Of a stretch of DNA of 64,000 nucleotides, positions 1 through 8,225 are shown in pieces. The position numbers and the translations under genes are program-made. The notes under the pieces are model-generated. The model saw nothing but the letters and a program-made list of their open reading frames with translations. It was not told where the DNA came from and ran no database searches. The stretch lies in assembly GCA_944326035.1 (NCBI GenBank), contig CALVCS010000011.1, positions 62,001 to 126,000 of the forward strand, in the 5' to 3' direction. Origin of the DNA: an uncultured Alistipes sp. GTDB lineage: Bacteria; Bacteroidota; Bacteroidia; Bacteroidales; Rikenellaceae. Each line of letters starts with the position of its first letter. The stretch's first letter is position 1.

Positions 1-160
1 AGATGCAGACGGAGCTGCCCTGCATTCTGCGCGGATAGATCATGGCTTCGGGGGGCAGCGGGTGTTCTTTTCCGGACAGGGTGAAGATCCGGAAGACCAA
101 ATCTTCCTGTTCGGCGTCCCAGGGGATGTGAGGTAATTCGAGAGGAGGAGTGTGGTTCAT
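1..160 (-). CDS. 5' part of an unrecognised gene (cut by window edge)
   Basis: An open frame reads leftwards from ATG at 160 and runs off the window after 53 codons. The protein begins MNHTPPLELPHIPWDAEQ and is proline- and acid-rich with no signal peptide or membrane segment. I do not recognise the family. A weak -7-like box, TATCCTTG on the minus strand (185-178), lies upstream with one mismatch to TAnnTTTG. The frame is unbroken and its codon use matches the neighbours, so it is probably real, but no function can be given from this fragment. Confidence 0.55.
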   Translation of the reverse strand, partial: MNHTPPLELPHIPWDAEQEDLVFRIFTLSGKEHPLPPEAMIYPRRMQGSSVCI

Positions 161-459
161 AGCCTTGAATTTTAAGACAAGGATACTAAATATCCCTCGG
201 GTTTCCGTCGAGGGAACGCCGAACCGGTACGCTTTTCCTACTTATCGAACATTTTTGAGGGGAAAAAGAGAGAATGTGACCGCTCGAAGAGCTCTATCTT
301 TGTTTGCTGTCAGATAAGGGTAAACGGAGAGCGAAACGGTCGGCGTAATCAGACCGATACGATCGGTTACGGGTTGAGAGTGACCCCGTTGGGGCGAATG
401 AATCCGCTGGATTGGGATACGGATTCGACGTCGGATCGTTTCCTCTTCGTTCGGGATCA

Positions 460-495
460 AAAAGCGATGCTTCTGCATAGAGAAGCATCGCTTTT
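460..495 (-). terminator. Intrinsic terminator after the HMA gene
   Basis: A perfect 15-bp stem (460-474 with 481-495) closes a 6-base loop. Read on the minus strand it ends in a T-run and lies just past the stop of the HMA protein gene. The stem has A and T runs at both ends, so it may also work in the other direction. The stretch 161-459 shows no gene that I can support. Confidence 0.8.
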
Positions 496-516
496 GTGTG
501 TCGACCGGATCGGGGA

Positions 517-726
517 CTATAATTTCCGAGCCACGAAACCGGCCCGCGAAACGGCGTCCAGGATGGCGTCGTCGGAGAGATCGCTTTTTACCGACAGCGT
601 TTTATCCGGCGACGACAGATCGATGCTCCAGTTTTCGGCCGGCATGAGCTTGTTGAGTTCGGCGCCGATGGCAGCGACACAGCCGCCGCATTTGGCATTC
701 GTCTTAAATTTTCGTGTTTCTTCCAT
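517..726 (-). CDS. Small heavy-metal-associated (HMA) domain protein
   Basis: A 69-residue protein that is a single HMA domain with the metal-binding pair Cys13 and Cys16 in KCGGC, in place of the usual MxCxxC. It resembles CopZ-type copper chaperones, which hand Cu(I) to the ATPase made next door, but the loop GG between the cysteines and the lack of the methionine set it apart. It lies 57 bases downstream of copA on the same strand, so it is probably cotranscribed. Cytoplasmic location is expected, since no signal peptide is present. The metal-carrier role is inferred from fold and context. Confidence 0.85.
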   Translation of the reverse strand: MEETRKFKTNAKCGGCVAAIGAELNKLMPAENWSIDLSSPDKTLSVKSDLSDDAILDAVSRAGFVARKL

Positions 727-740
727 AGGGGATGAGGTTA

Positions 741-770
741 AGAATGGTTACAAATGGTTACAAATGGTTA
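741..770. repeat. Three tandem 10-bp units between copA and the HMA gene
   Basis: The 10-base unit ending AATGGTTA occurs three times in a row (agaatggtta, caaatggtta, caaatggtta). It sits in the 57-base gap between copA and the HMA gene, close to the HMA start. It may be a simple replication-slippage tract or a binding site; the sequence does not decide. Confidence 0.6.
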
Positions 771-783
771 TTTCAAGATCGCC

Positions 784-2994
784 TTACTTCCATTTCAGGC
801 GTAGACTGTTCAGAACTACTGATACAGAGCTGAAGGCCATGGCTGCACTGGCGACCATGGGGTTCAGCAGGATACCCCACAGCGGGTAGAGTACCCCGGC
901 AGCGATCGGAATCCCGATCAGGTTGTAGATGAAGGCCCAAAAGAGGTTTTGCCGAATAGCTCGTACCGTGTCCCGGGAGAGGGTGTAGGCGCGGGGCAGA
1001 GCTCTCAGGTCGGAGTTCATCAAAGTGATGGCCGCTACCTCCATGGCGATATCGGTACCGCCGCCCATCGCGATGCCGACATCGGCACGGGCGAGGGCCT
1101 GCGAGTCGTTGATGCCATCGCCGACCATGGCGACTTTGCGTCCTTCGGCTTGCAGACGGGCGATGAACTCTTCCTTCCCGGCCGGCAGCACTTCGGCGGC
1201 ATACCGGGTGATGCCCAGCGTGTGCGCGAGGGAGGAGGCGGTCTGTTGACTGTCTCCGGTCAACATGCAGACGTCGAGGCCCAGTTTGCGGAGGCGTTCG
1301 AGTACCTCGGGGGTGGAGGGCTTGAGGGGATCGCTGATGACGATGACTGCAATGACTTGTGTTTCACGACCGAAGAAAATGGTGCTTTTCCCTTCAGCCT
1401 GCCAGGCTTCGGTCAGGGAGGTGATATCCGGACTGAGCGATCCGCCCCGTTCCTGCATCAGGTGCCGGTTCCCGGCCCAGTACGAACGACCCTCGGCGGT
1501 AAATGAAACGCCTTGTCCGGTCAGACTTTCGAAATGACCGATTTCGGTGCCGCCGAACCCCTCTTCCTGCAGAAAATGGACGATGGAAGCGCCCAGCGGA
1601 TGTTCGGAGCGAGCCTCGGCCGAATAGAGTAGGCTTTTGTATTGGGCCTCTTCCGGGGCGATCCACAACCATTCGGTGACGGTCGGACGGCCTTGGGTGA
1701 GGGTGCCGGTTTTGTCGAGTACGATGGTATCCACACGGCACATATTTTCCAAGGCGGTGGCATCCCGGATGAGAATCTGTTGTTGGGCCCCTCGTCCGAT
1801 GCCGACCATCAGGGCGGTGGGCGTAGCCAGCCCCAGGGCACAGGGACAGGCGATCACCAGCACGGACACCATGGAGAGCAGAGCGTAGGAGAAGGCATCG
1901 CTACCACCCAGCAACATCCATACGATAAACGTTACGAGGGAGATAGCCATTACCGTAGGTACAAAGATGGAGGCGATTCGGTCAGCGATTCGTTGGACGG
2001 GGGCTTTACTGCCCTGGGCTTGTTGTACGGTCCGGATGATCTGGGCCAGGAGGGTGTCGTCGCCGACCCGCGATGCCTGCATGCGGAAAGAGCCCCGTTG
2101 GTTGATTGTACCGGATACGACGGTGTCGCCGACCTTTTTTTCGACCGGCATGGGTTCGCCGGTGATCATGCTCTCATCGACGAAAGAGTCGCCTTCGATC
2201 AGTTTGCCGTCTACCGGGATGCGTTCGCCAGGACGTACGATCACGGTTTCGTCGACACGTAACGAAGCGATCGGAACATCTTCTTCGGAGTCATTGCGCC
2301 ATACGCGGGCCGTTTGGGGTTGCAGGCCCATCAATTTTTTGATGGCCGAGGAGGTGTTGCCTTTGGCGCGCTCTTCGAGCCATTTTCCCAGCAGGACGAA
2401 GGCGATGATGACGCAAGCCGCCTCGTAATAGACATGGGGGGTCAGGCCCCGTTCATACCAAAAGTGCGGGAAAAAGGTGTTGAACAGGCTGAATAAAAAG
2501 GCAATGGAGGTGCTCAGGGCGACCAACGTGTCCATTCCCAGGCTTTTGTGACGAATTTGTTGGAGGGCGTGGAGGTAGAACGATCGTCCGAAGAGCAACA
2601 TGACCGAGAGGGTCAGCACCAGCATGATCAGTTGGATGCCCATCGTCGAGGGGGCGAACATCCCCAACAGGGCAACGGGCAGCGAGAGGCACCAGGCCCC
2701 GATGACATTGCGTTTGAGTTGGCGATAGTGTGCGCGTTGAGCCTCTTCCTGACGTTGTCGTGAGTGATCTTGTTCGATGATCAGGTCGTAGCCGGCACTT
2801 CGAATGGCCGATCGGAGGTCTTCGGGGGTCAGGATTGTCGGGTCATAGGAGATATCCAGAAGGTTGGAGGCGAAATTGACCGCGGCATGTTTGACGCCGG
2901 GAAGCCCCGCCGCGGCATGTTCGACATTGGAAGCACAGACGGCGCAACTCATCTCCAAGACCGGAAATTGTTGATTGATTATCTTTTGGGACAT
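784..2994 (-). CDS. copA: Copper-exporting P1B-type ATPase
   Basis: A 736-residue P-type ATPase. It has one N-terminal HMA domain (MSCAVC, Cys17 and Cys20), the transmembrane metal motif CPC at about residue 383, the phosphorylation motif DKTGTLT at about 426, the HP motif SEHPLG at about 463, and the hinge [10 protein letters not shown] near 622. These mark a P1B-1 Cu(I) exporter of the inner membrane. Length is normal for the family. The start ATG at 2994 opens directly onto the HMA domain. It is followed by the small HMA protein, forming a compact copper module. No CueR or CsoR-type regulator is visible in the window. Silver transport would be an alternative substrate. Confidence 0.96.
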   Translation of the reverse strand: MSQKIINQQFPVLEMSCAVCASNVEHAAAGLPGVKHAAVNFASNLLDISYDPTILTPEDLRSAIRSAGYDLIIEQDHSRQRQEEAQRAHYRQLKRNVIGAWCLSLPVALLGMFAPSTMGIQLIMLVLTLSVMLLFGRSFYLHALQQIRHKSLGMDTLVALSTSIAFLFSLFNTFFPHFWYERGLTPHVYYEAACVIIAFVLLGKWLEERAKGNTSSAIKKLMGLQPQTARVWRNDSEEDVPIASLRVDETVIVRPGERIPVDGKLIEGDSFVDESMITGEPMPVEKKVGDTVVSGTINQRGSFRMQASRVGDDTLLAQIIRTVQQAQGSKAPVQRIADRIASIFVPTVMAISLVTFIVWMLLGGSDAFSYALLSMVSVLVIACPCALGLATPTALMVGIGRGAQQQILIRDATALENMCRVDTIVLDKTGTLTQGRPTVTEWLWIAPEEAQYKSLLYSAEARSEHPLGASIVHFLQEEGFGGTEIGHFESLTGQGVSFTAEGRSYWAGNRHLMQERGGSLSPDITSLTEAWQAEGKSTIFFGRETQVIAVIVISDPLKPSTPEVLERLRKLGLDVCMLTGDSQQTASSLAHTLGITRYAAEVLPAGKEEFIARLQAEGRKVAMVGDGINDSQALARADVGIAMGGGTDIAMEVAAITLMNSDLRALPRAYTLSRDTVRAIRQNLFWAFIYNLIGIPIAAGVLYPLWGILLNPMVASAAMAFSSVSVVLNSLRLKWK

Positions 2995-3041
2995 AGCTGA
3001 AACCGTAATCGTTAGACGTAAAGAATGGGATAAATTCTCCC

Positions 3042-3077
3042 CAAAATTAATGAATTGGGAATAAAATGGTACCTTTG
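3042..3077. promoter_or_regulatory. Divergent -7 boxes between copA and the MATE gene
   Basis: On the plus strand TACCTTTG (3070-3077) matches the Bacteroidota -7 box and lies 20 bases before the MATE start. On the minus strand TAATTTTG (3049-3042) could serve copA. No well-spaced -33 element was found for either, so the plus-strand box is the better supported. Confidence 0.55.
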
Positions 3078-3097
3078 CACCTCAAAACCAAACACGG

Positions 3098-4432
3098 ATG
3101 ACTCGTTCGACACTTTCCAATCGATCTATTTGGCAGGTGGTTTACCCTGTGCTAATCAGTCTGTTGATGGAGAATCTCATCGGCATGACCGATACGGCTT
3201 TTATGGGTCGGGTCGGAGAGGTGGAATTGGGGGCGGCTGCCTTGGGCGGGGTGTTTTATCTGGTCTTTTTCATGGTGGCCTTTGGGTTCAGCCTCGGGGC
3301 TCAGATCCTGATCGGACGACGGAACGGCGAGGGCAAATTCCGAGACATCGGGGTGCTTTTCCAACAGGGAGTCTTCTTTTTGTTGGGCGTCGCGGCGGTG
3401 ATGTTTCTGTTTGCAACCCTCTTTTCGGGGCGGATTTTGCAGCGGGTGATCGATTCTCCGGAGGTGTGCCGGGCCACCGAACAGTACATCCATTGGCGCG
3501 TGTACGGCTTCTTTTTTGCCTTCGTGTCGTTGATGTTCCGGGCCTTCTATGTGGGCATTACGAAGACGAAAATTTTGACCCTCAATTCGTTGGTGATGGT
3601 GCTCTCGAACGTGGGGCTCAACTATGTGCTGGTGTTCGGGAAGTTGGGATTTCCGGCCCTGGGCATCGCGGGAGCAGCCATGGGATCGTCGATCGCCGAA
3701 GCCATCTCGGCACTCTTTTTCGGGCTGTATACCTACTTTAAGGTGGATTGGAAACGTTATCGCCTGTTCCATTTCATCGGTTTCTCGTGTCCGCTGCTGG
3801 GACATATGCTCGGGGTGTCGATTTGGACCATGTTGCAGTCGTTTACGTCAGTGGCCGTGTGGTTCGTCTTTTTTGTGGTGATCGAACACTTGGGCGAACG
3901 CTCGCTGGCGGTCAGCAACATCGTCCGAAATGTGTCGGCCTTGGCCTTTCTGGTGCTCCAGTCGTTCGCCTCGACCGCCAGCTCGCTGGTCAGCAACCTG
4001 ATGGGCGCCGGACGGAGCGATCAGGTGTGGTACACCTGTCGGCGCATCATCCATCTGTGTTACGGACTGATTCTGCCCTTGATGGCGTTTATGTTGCTGT
4101 TCCCGTCGGTGTTGTTGCGGATTTACACCGATGCCCCCGATTTGATGGCAGCATCGGTGGCTTCGATGCGGATCATGGCCTCGTCCTATTTGATCGCCAC
4201 CCCGGCCCTGATCATGTTCAATACGGTCTCCGGAACCGGCAATACGCGTTCGGCCATGTGGATGGAATTTGCGGCGCTGATCATCTATGTCGTTTTTGTG
4301 GGGTATGTGGCGGTTGTTCAGCGGGCCGATGTCGCGATCTGTTGGTTCTCGGAACACGTGTATGCGACCTGTGTCTTGGTTTTCTCTTATGTCTATCTGA
4401 AAAAAGCCTCTTGGCAAAGCAAAAAAATTTAA
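3098..4432 (+). CDS. MATE family multidrug efflux transporter
   Basis: A 444-residue integral membrane protein with the repeated six-helix layout of MATE (MatE) exporters. It opens with the typical IWQVVYPVLISLLMENLIGM segment, in which a polar start is followed by the first helix and the conserved DTAFMGR loop. MATE proteins extrude cationic drugs or metabolites using Na+ or H+ gradients. Substrate cannot be read from sequence. The start at 3098 agrees with the -7 box 20 bases upstream. The DUF2721 gene begins 4 bases after its stop, so the two are likely cotranscribed. Confidence 0.93.
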   Translation: MTRSTLSNRSIWQVVYPVLISLLMENLIGMTDTAFMGRVGEVELGAAALGGVFYLVFFMVAFGFSLGAQILIGRRNGEGKFRDIGVLFQQGVFFLLGVAAVMFLFATLFSGRILQRVIDSPEVCRATEQYIHWRVYGFFFAFVSLMFRAFYVGITKTKILTLNSLVMVLSNVGLNYVLVFGKLGFPALGIAGAAMGSSIAEAISALFFGLYTYFKVDWKRYRLFHFIGFSCPLLGHMLGVSIWTMLQSFTSVAVWFVFFVVIEHLGERSLAVSNIVRNVSALAFLVLQSFASTASSLVSNLMGAGRSDQVWYTCRRIIHLCYGLILPLMAFMLLFPSVLLRIYTDAPDLMAASVASMRIMASSYLIATPALIMFNTVSGTGNTRSAMWMEFAALIIYVVFVGYVAVVQRADVAICWFSEHVYATCVLVFSYVYLKKASWQSKKI

Positions 4433-4436
4433 CGTT

Positions 4437-5081
4437 ATGTTTATGGAAGAATTAACGCTTACCACTCCTTCGATTCTCTTTTCGGCGGTATCTTTGATTC
4501 TGCTGGCCTATACGAATCGTTTCCTCTCGTACGCCCAGGTGATTCGCAACCTGAAAGCCGAACACGACAAAAATCCCTCGTCGATCACGCAACGTCAGAT
4601 GGACAATCTGCGTAAACGACTCTATATGTCTCGGTCGATGCAGATTTTCGGGGTGAGCAGTTTGTTGTTGTGTGTGTTGTGTACGTTTTTGATCTATATC
4701 GGTATGCAGATGGCGGCGGTCTATACGTTCGGCATTGCGTTGGTGTTGTTGGTGATTTCGTTGTTTATCTCCATTCGGGAGGTGGTGATTTCGGTTCAGG
4801 CGCTCGATGTTTATCTCGATGGCATGAAAACGCCGCTCAAATCGGAAAAATCGACTGCACAGCGTGTCCGCCCGTTGCGTTCGTCGCGTCATAGAGCGAC
4901 GTATACCGATCCCAATACGTTGGCCACGACCAATGTGACCGAAATGGCGATTACCGGCTCGGAGATGCCGGTACGGCCTTCGACGCCGAAAAGTTCGAGA
5001 AATCGTCGGGGGTCTGCCCGTCGGGGTACGGCCGCCAAGTCTCCCAAATCGACTGGAGGGATGGATACTTCGGAAGCGTAA
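4437..5081 (+). CDS. DUF2721 family membrane protein with basic C-terminal tail
   Basis: A 214-residue protein. The N-terminal 135 residues match the DUF2721 pattern: LTTPSILFSAVSLILLAYTN, then a polar linker around residues 40-60, then two further hydrophobic helices. Function of the family is unknown. The last 75 or so residues are low-complexity, rich in Ser, Thr, Arg and Pro (for example SSRNRRGSARRGTAAK), and look disordered; many family members end before this. Two in-frame starts are possible (4437 and 4443). It follows the MATE gene by 4 bases and ends before a strong terminator. Confidence 0.85.
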   Translation: MFMEELTLTTPSILFSAVSLILLAYTNRFLSYAQVIRNLKAEHDKNPSSITQRQMDNLRKRLYMSRSMQIFGVSSLLLCVLCTFLIYIGMQMAAVYTFGIALVLLVISLFISIREVVISVQALDVYLDGMKTPLKSEKSTAQRVRPLRSSRHRATYTDPNTLATTNVTEMAITGSEMPVRPSTPKSSRNRRGSARRGTAAKSPKSTGGMDTSEA

Positions 5082-5110
5082 GTGACGTTCCGATTCCGGA
5101 CTGATGATCG

Positions 5111-5138
5111 AAAAACGCAGCTGAATGCTGCGTTTTTT
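5111..5138 (+). terminator. Intrinsic terminator after the DUF2721 gene
   Basis: An 11-bp perfect stem (5111-5121 with 5127-5137), 5-base loop and T-run close the MATE-DUF2721 unit. Confidence 0.9.
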
Positions 5139-5170
5139 GGTTTCAGGAGATGGCCTATTCAAGCGAAGAC

Positions 5171-5200
5171 TTGTCTCTTTCGGGAAGAGGTGTATCTTTG
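5171..5200 (+). promoter_or_regulatory. Promoter of the alkyltransferase gene
   Basis: TTG (5171-5173), a 19-base spacer and TATCTTTG (5193-5200) fit the Bacteroidota -33/-7 pattern. The transcript would start near 5207. This excludes the upstream in-frame start at 5125 and supports ATG 5227, which is preceded by AAGGAGAG. Confidence 0.8.
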
Positions 5201-5226
5201 TGGATAATCTTGGGTTAAGGAGAGAT

Positions 5227-6228
5227 ATGGCACATGTTTGGGATCCGGCATTCGAATCCGTGGCGCGAGCCCTGGCTTGGTTGCGTCGGGCGGAATCACC
5301 GACCTGGACGCTGGAAAGGTGGATGGCGGCGAGCGGGCTTTCGCGAGAAACCTTTCGGGCGTTCTTTGTGCAGGCAACTGGCGTGATGCCGGAGCGATTT
5401 TTCGTTCATTGGCAGGCGATGGGCCATCCTCGCGGGCCGGAGAAAAAAGAGATACGGTCGTCCGCTCCCGTATCCTCATCTGCCCCCGTGCCTCCATCCG
5501 TAGCCAAGATACAGCCAGCCCTGTTACAACCGTTTACGGACCCTCAGCCGTCCATGCGGTCTGTCGTGGAAGATTCGCTGGCCGTCACGCAGCCGGTCGA
5601 GGCCGCTTTCCCGGATCGGTCCGGGAGGCATCGAGTGAGGCTATATTTTGAACCTTTCGCGACGCAACGGAGCGGACGAGTCGAGATTCATTATACGTTC
5701 GGACCGACTTTATGGGGCCCTGCCTTTGTGGCCTTTACCGAACGGGGAGTCTGTTTTCTGGGATGGGCCGAAACCCCTCAGCAGGCATTGACCGAACTGC
5801 GCGCACAATTTCGGGGAACGGTATTTCGGTTCACCGTGACGGAAGAGGAAGAGCCGTTGCAGATACTGTCGTTGTTGCGGTTTGGCGAAGAACCGATTTC
5901 GGTCAGGCTTCATTTGTGGGGAACGGAGTTTCAGCGACAGGTGTGGCGGGCCCTGACGAAGATTCCTGCAGGAACCAGTCTCTCGTATGGCGAACTGGCT
6001 CGCCGGATCGGTCGACCGACAGCCTGTCGCGCGGTGGGTTCGGCGGTGGGGGCTAACCCGGTGTCGGGTGTGATTCCTTGTCATCGGGTGCTGCAAGGGT
6101 CCGGTCGTCTCGGAGGGTATCGTTGGGGCGTGGCCCGAAAAAGAGAGTTATTGGCCTGGGAAAAGGCCTTGCAAGAGATAGATTCCAGTCATTTGATGAG
6201 TGTTGCTTATGAAGATCGTTACCTATAA
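5227..6228 (+). CDS. AraC-HTH and O6-alkylguanine-DNA alkyltransferase fusion (Ada-like)
   Basis: A 333-residue protein with three parts. Residues about 15-60 form an AraC-type helix-turn-helix (LERWMAASGLSRETFRAFF). A Pro/Ser-rich linker follows. From about residue 140 comes the alkyltransferase, with the active-site PCHR motif (Cys285) and the preceding GRPTACRAVGSAVGANP segment. The enzyme moves methyl from O6-methylguanine to its own cysteine, a one-use repair. Classic Ada also has an N-terminal four-cysteine zinc domain that senses methylphosphotriesters; that domain is absent here. The start is fixed by promoter and ribosome site. Its stop lies 20 bases inside the AP endonuclease gene. 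Confidence 0.9.
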   Translation: MAHVWDPAFESVARALAWLRRAESPTWTLERWMAASGLSRETFRAFFVQATGVMPERFFVHWQAMGHPRGPEKKEIRSSAPVSSSAPVPPSVAKIQPALLQPFTDPQPSMRSVVEDSLAVTQPVEAAFPDRSGRHRVRLYFEPFATQRSGRVEIHYTFGPTLWGPAFVAFTERGVCFLGWAETPQQALTELRAQFRGTVFRFTVTEEEEPLQILSLLRFGEEPISVRLHLWGTEFQRQVWRALTKIPAGTSLSYGELARRIGRPTACRAVGSAVGANPVSGVIPCHRVLQGSGRLGGYRWGVARKRELLAWEKALQEIDSSHLMSVAYEDRYL

Positions 6229-6976
6229 TGTCAACGGATTGCGCAGTGCGCTGAATAAAGGTCTGCTCGAGTGGCTCGCTGAACAACGTCCCGATGTGGT
6301 CTGTTTGCAGGAGACAAAAGCGCAACCTGAACAGATCCCCGCCGATACGTTTGAGTCGTTGGGTTATCAGGCCTACTATCACTCGGCCCGGAAAAAGGGA
6401 TATAGTGGGGTGGCGATTCTGAGCCGGCAGACACCGGATCGGGTGGTGGCCGGCATGGGAATCGAGGCGTATGATAATGAGGGGAGGTTTTTACGGGCCG
6501 ATTACGGCGATCTCTCCATCGTCAGCGTCTATCACCCGTCGGGGACTTCGGGCGAAGAGCGACAAGCCTTTAAAATGGAGTGGCTCGAGGATTTTTATCG
6601 CTATGTGAACGAACTGAGACGGGAACGACCCTGGTTGCTGCTTTGCGGGGATTATAATATCTGCCATCGGGAGATCGACATTCACGATCCGGTGCGCAAT
6701 GCGAACAGCAGTGGTTTCCTACCGGAAGAACGGGCCTGGATGAGCCGTTTTCTGGAGAGCGGATTTATCGATACGTTCCGTTATTTCCATCCCGAGCCGC
6801 ATCAATATACCTGGTGGAGCTTCCGGGCGAATGCCCGGGCCAATAACAAGGGTTGGCGTATCGACTATTGTATGGCCACCCAGGAGATGAAGCCGTTGTT
6901 GCGTCGGGCCGAGATCTGGCCGGAGGCGCGCCATTCGGACCATTGTCCCTGTATGTTGGAGATTGCTTTCCCATAG
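6209..6976 (+). CDS. xth: Exodeoxyribonuclease III / AP endonuclease
   Basis: A 255-residue enzyme of the ExoIII family. Visible motifs are YNVNGLRS, the metal ligand Glu in LQETK, SGVAILS, GDYN, WRIDY and the terminal SDHCP with the catalytic Asp-His pair. It cuts DNA 5' to abasic sites in base excision repair. ATG at 6209 gives the usual MKIVTYNVNG start; a GTG three codons earlier is less likely. The gene overlaps the alkyltransferase by 20 bases, so translation is probably coupled and both alkylation and abasic damage repair are made together. Confidence 0.95.
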   Translation: MKIVTYNVNGLRSALNKGLLEWLAEQRPDVVCLQETKAQPEQIPADTFESLGYQAYYHSARKKGYSGVAILSRQTPDRVVAGMGIEAYDNEGRFLRADYGDLSIVSVYHPSGTSGEERQAFKMEWLEDFYRYVNELRRERPWLLLCGDYNICHREIDIHDPVRNANSSGFLPEERAWMSRFLESGFIDTFRYFHPEPHQYTWWSFRANARANNKGWRIDYCMATQEMKPLLRRAEIWPEARHSDHCPCMLEIAFP

Positions 6977-7019
6977 AGATCGGTCAACAGACGAACCCGT
7001 TCGGAGGAAAACGAAACGT

Positions 7020-7056
7020 CAAAAGGGGGCATCCGCAAAACGGATGCCCCCTTTTG
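7020..7056. terminator. Bidirectional terminator between convergent genes
   Basis: A perfect 16-bp stem (7020-7035 with 7041-7056) around a 5-base A-rich loop ends the xth transcript and, read leftwards, the dehydrogenase transcript. Confidence 0.88.
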
Positions 7057-7073
7057 AATAGGCGGGAGAGGGG

Positions 7074-8027
7074 TTAGTCGACACAATGAATCGGCTTTCC
7101 GGCGAGGAAGGCCTGCAGGTTGTCGACAGCAATGTTTATCAATCGGCGACGGGCTTCGATCGTGGCCCAAGCGATATGGGGCGTAATATAGCAATGTTTG
7201 GCCGTTAAGAGCGGATTGTCGGCGTGAGGGGGTTCACTGGAGAGGACATCCAGTCCGGCGGCTCGAATTTTACCTTGGTTGAGTGCTGCGGCGAGGGCCT
7301 CTTCATCGACCAGTGGACCCCGACTGGTGTTGATCAGAATGGCCGTCGGTTTCATCAGGGACAACCGCGCGGCATTGACCAGCCCGCGGGTTTGCGGCGT
7401 GAGCGGCGCATGAACGCTGACGATGTCGCTATGGGCAAAGAGGTCGTCGAGGGTCGCTTTGGTGACACCTGCCGGTAGTTGCGTTGCCTTTTTGGAGGTA
7501 TAGGCCAGAACGTGCATGCCGAAAGCCAGCGCCAAGGCCGCTACGGCCGATCCCGTATGTCCGAAGCCAATGACGCCCAGCGTCTTGCCATAGAGTTCGA
7601 TTTGCGGGGTATCCCAGAAACAGAAATCACGGTTGTGGGTCCAGGCTCCTTCCCGTACCCGGGCAGCATGATGTCCGACCTGTTGGGTGATGTTCAACAG
7701 GTGAGCAAAGACCATTTGAGCCACCGAATGGGTGCTGTATGCCGGAATGTTCGTAACGATAATGCCCTGACGACGGGCGGTTTCCACATCGACGACGTTG
7801 TATCCGGTGGCCAATACACCGATGTATTTCAAGTCCGGGAGTGCGGTCAGTATCTCTGCCGGAAGACAGGTTTTGTTGGTCAAGACGGCTTCGGCGTCAC
7901 GACACCGTTCGAGGGTCTCCTGCGGAGCGGTGTAGTCGTACACGATGACCGAACCCAACGCTTCGAGGCCTTCCCAGGAGAGGTCTCCCGGATTGACGCA
8001 GTATCCGTCCAAAATAACGATTTTCAT
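7074..8027 (-). CDS. D-2-hydroxyacid dehydrogenase (glycerate dehydrogenase-like)
   Basis: A 317-residue NAD-dependent dehydrogenase. The nucleotide-binding loop is GVIGFGHTGSAVA near residue 150. The catalytic Arg lies in NTSRGPLVDEEAL and the catalytic His in PHIAWAT near the C-terminus. The family reduces 2-oxoacids such as hydroxypyruvate to D-hydroxyacids; the exact substrate is not decided by sequence. ATG 8027 gives the normal start MKIVILDGY; a longer frame to 8249 runs through the promoter and is rejected. It stands alone and ends at the shared terminator. Confidence 0.92.
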   Translation of the reverse strand: MKIVILDGYCVNPGDLSWEGLEALGSVIVYDYTAPQETLERCRDAEAVLTNKTCLPAEILTALPDLKYIGVLATGYNVVDVETARRQGIIVTNIPAYSTHSVAQMVFAHLLNITQQVGHHAARVREGAWTHNRDFCFWDTPQIELYGKTLGVIGFGHTGSAVAALALAFGMHVLAYTSKKATQLPAGVTKATLDDLFAHSDIVSVHAPLTPQTRGLVNAARLSLMKPTAILINTSRGPLVDEEALAAALNQGKIRAAGLDVLSSEPPHADNPLLTAKHCYITPHIAWATIEARRRLINIAVDNLQAFLAGKPIHCVD

Positions 8028-8049
8028 AAGGATCGAATGAATTTGTAGG

Positions 8050-8088
8050 CAAAGATACGACAATTCTCCCGAAAGCGCTTTCGAAAGC
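8050..8088 (-). promoter_or_regulatory. Promoter with overlapping palindromes, dehydrogenase gene
   Basis: On the minus strand TATCTTTG (8057-8050) is a perfect -7 box. About 14 bases upstream lie two overlapping 12-bp palindromes, GAAAGCGCTTTC (8071-8082) and GCTTTCGAAAGC (8077-8088), at the position where a -33 element would be. This resembles an operator for a dimeric repressor. No TTG is seen at the expected spacing. Confidence 0.6.
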
Positions 8089-8122
8089 ATCGGCTCGAAC
8101 CGGAGGTTTTGCCGATTTTTTT

Positions 8123-8130
8123 TAACTTTG
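8123..8130 (+). promoter_or_regulatory. -7 box for the ThrE-type exporter genes
   Basis: TAACTTTG on the plus strand, about 95 bases before the likely ATG at 8226. It is divergent to the dehydrogenase promoter. Confidence 0.55.
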
Positions 8131-8225
8131 TCCACAAGCCTGCTCTCTCTTGAAGAAAGCCCCCGGCGGAATCGCGCTATGTCGTGAGGACTGACGGAGG
8201 AGCCAAGGTTGCAAAATGGATAGGA

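Noticed and set aside
741..770. Possible CRISPR or origin iterons
   Set aside because: Only three 10-base copies without spacers; no cas or replication gene nearby.
1642..2262. 206-codon frame antisense to copA
   Set aside because: Gly/His/Asp-rich shadow within a fully conserved ATPase gene.
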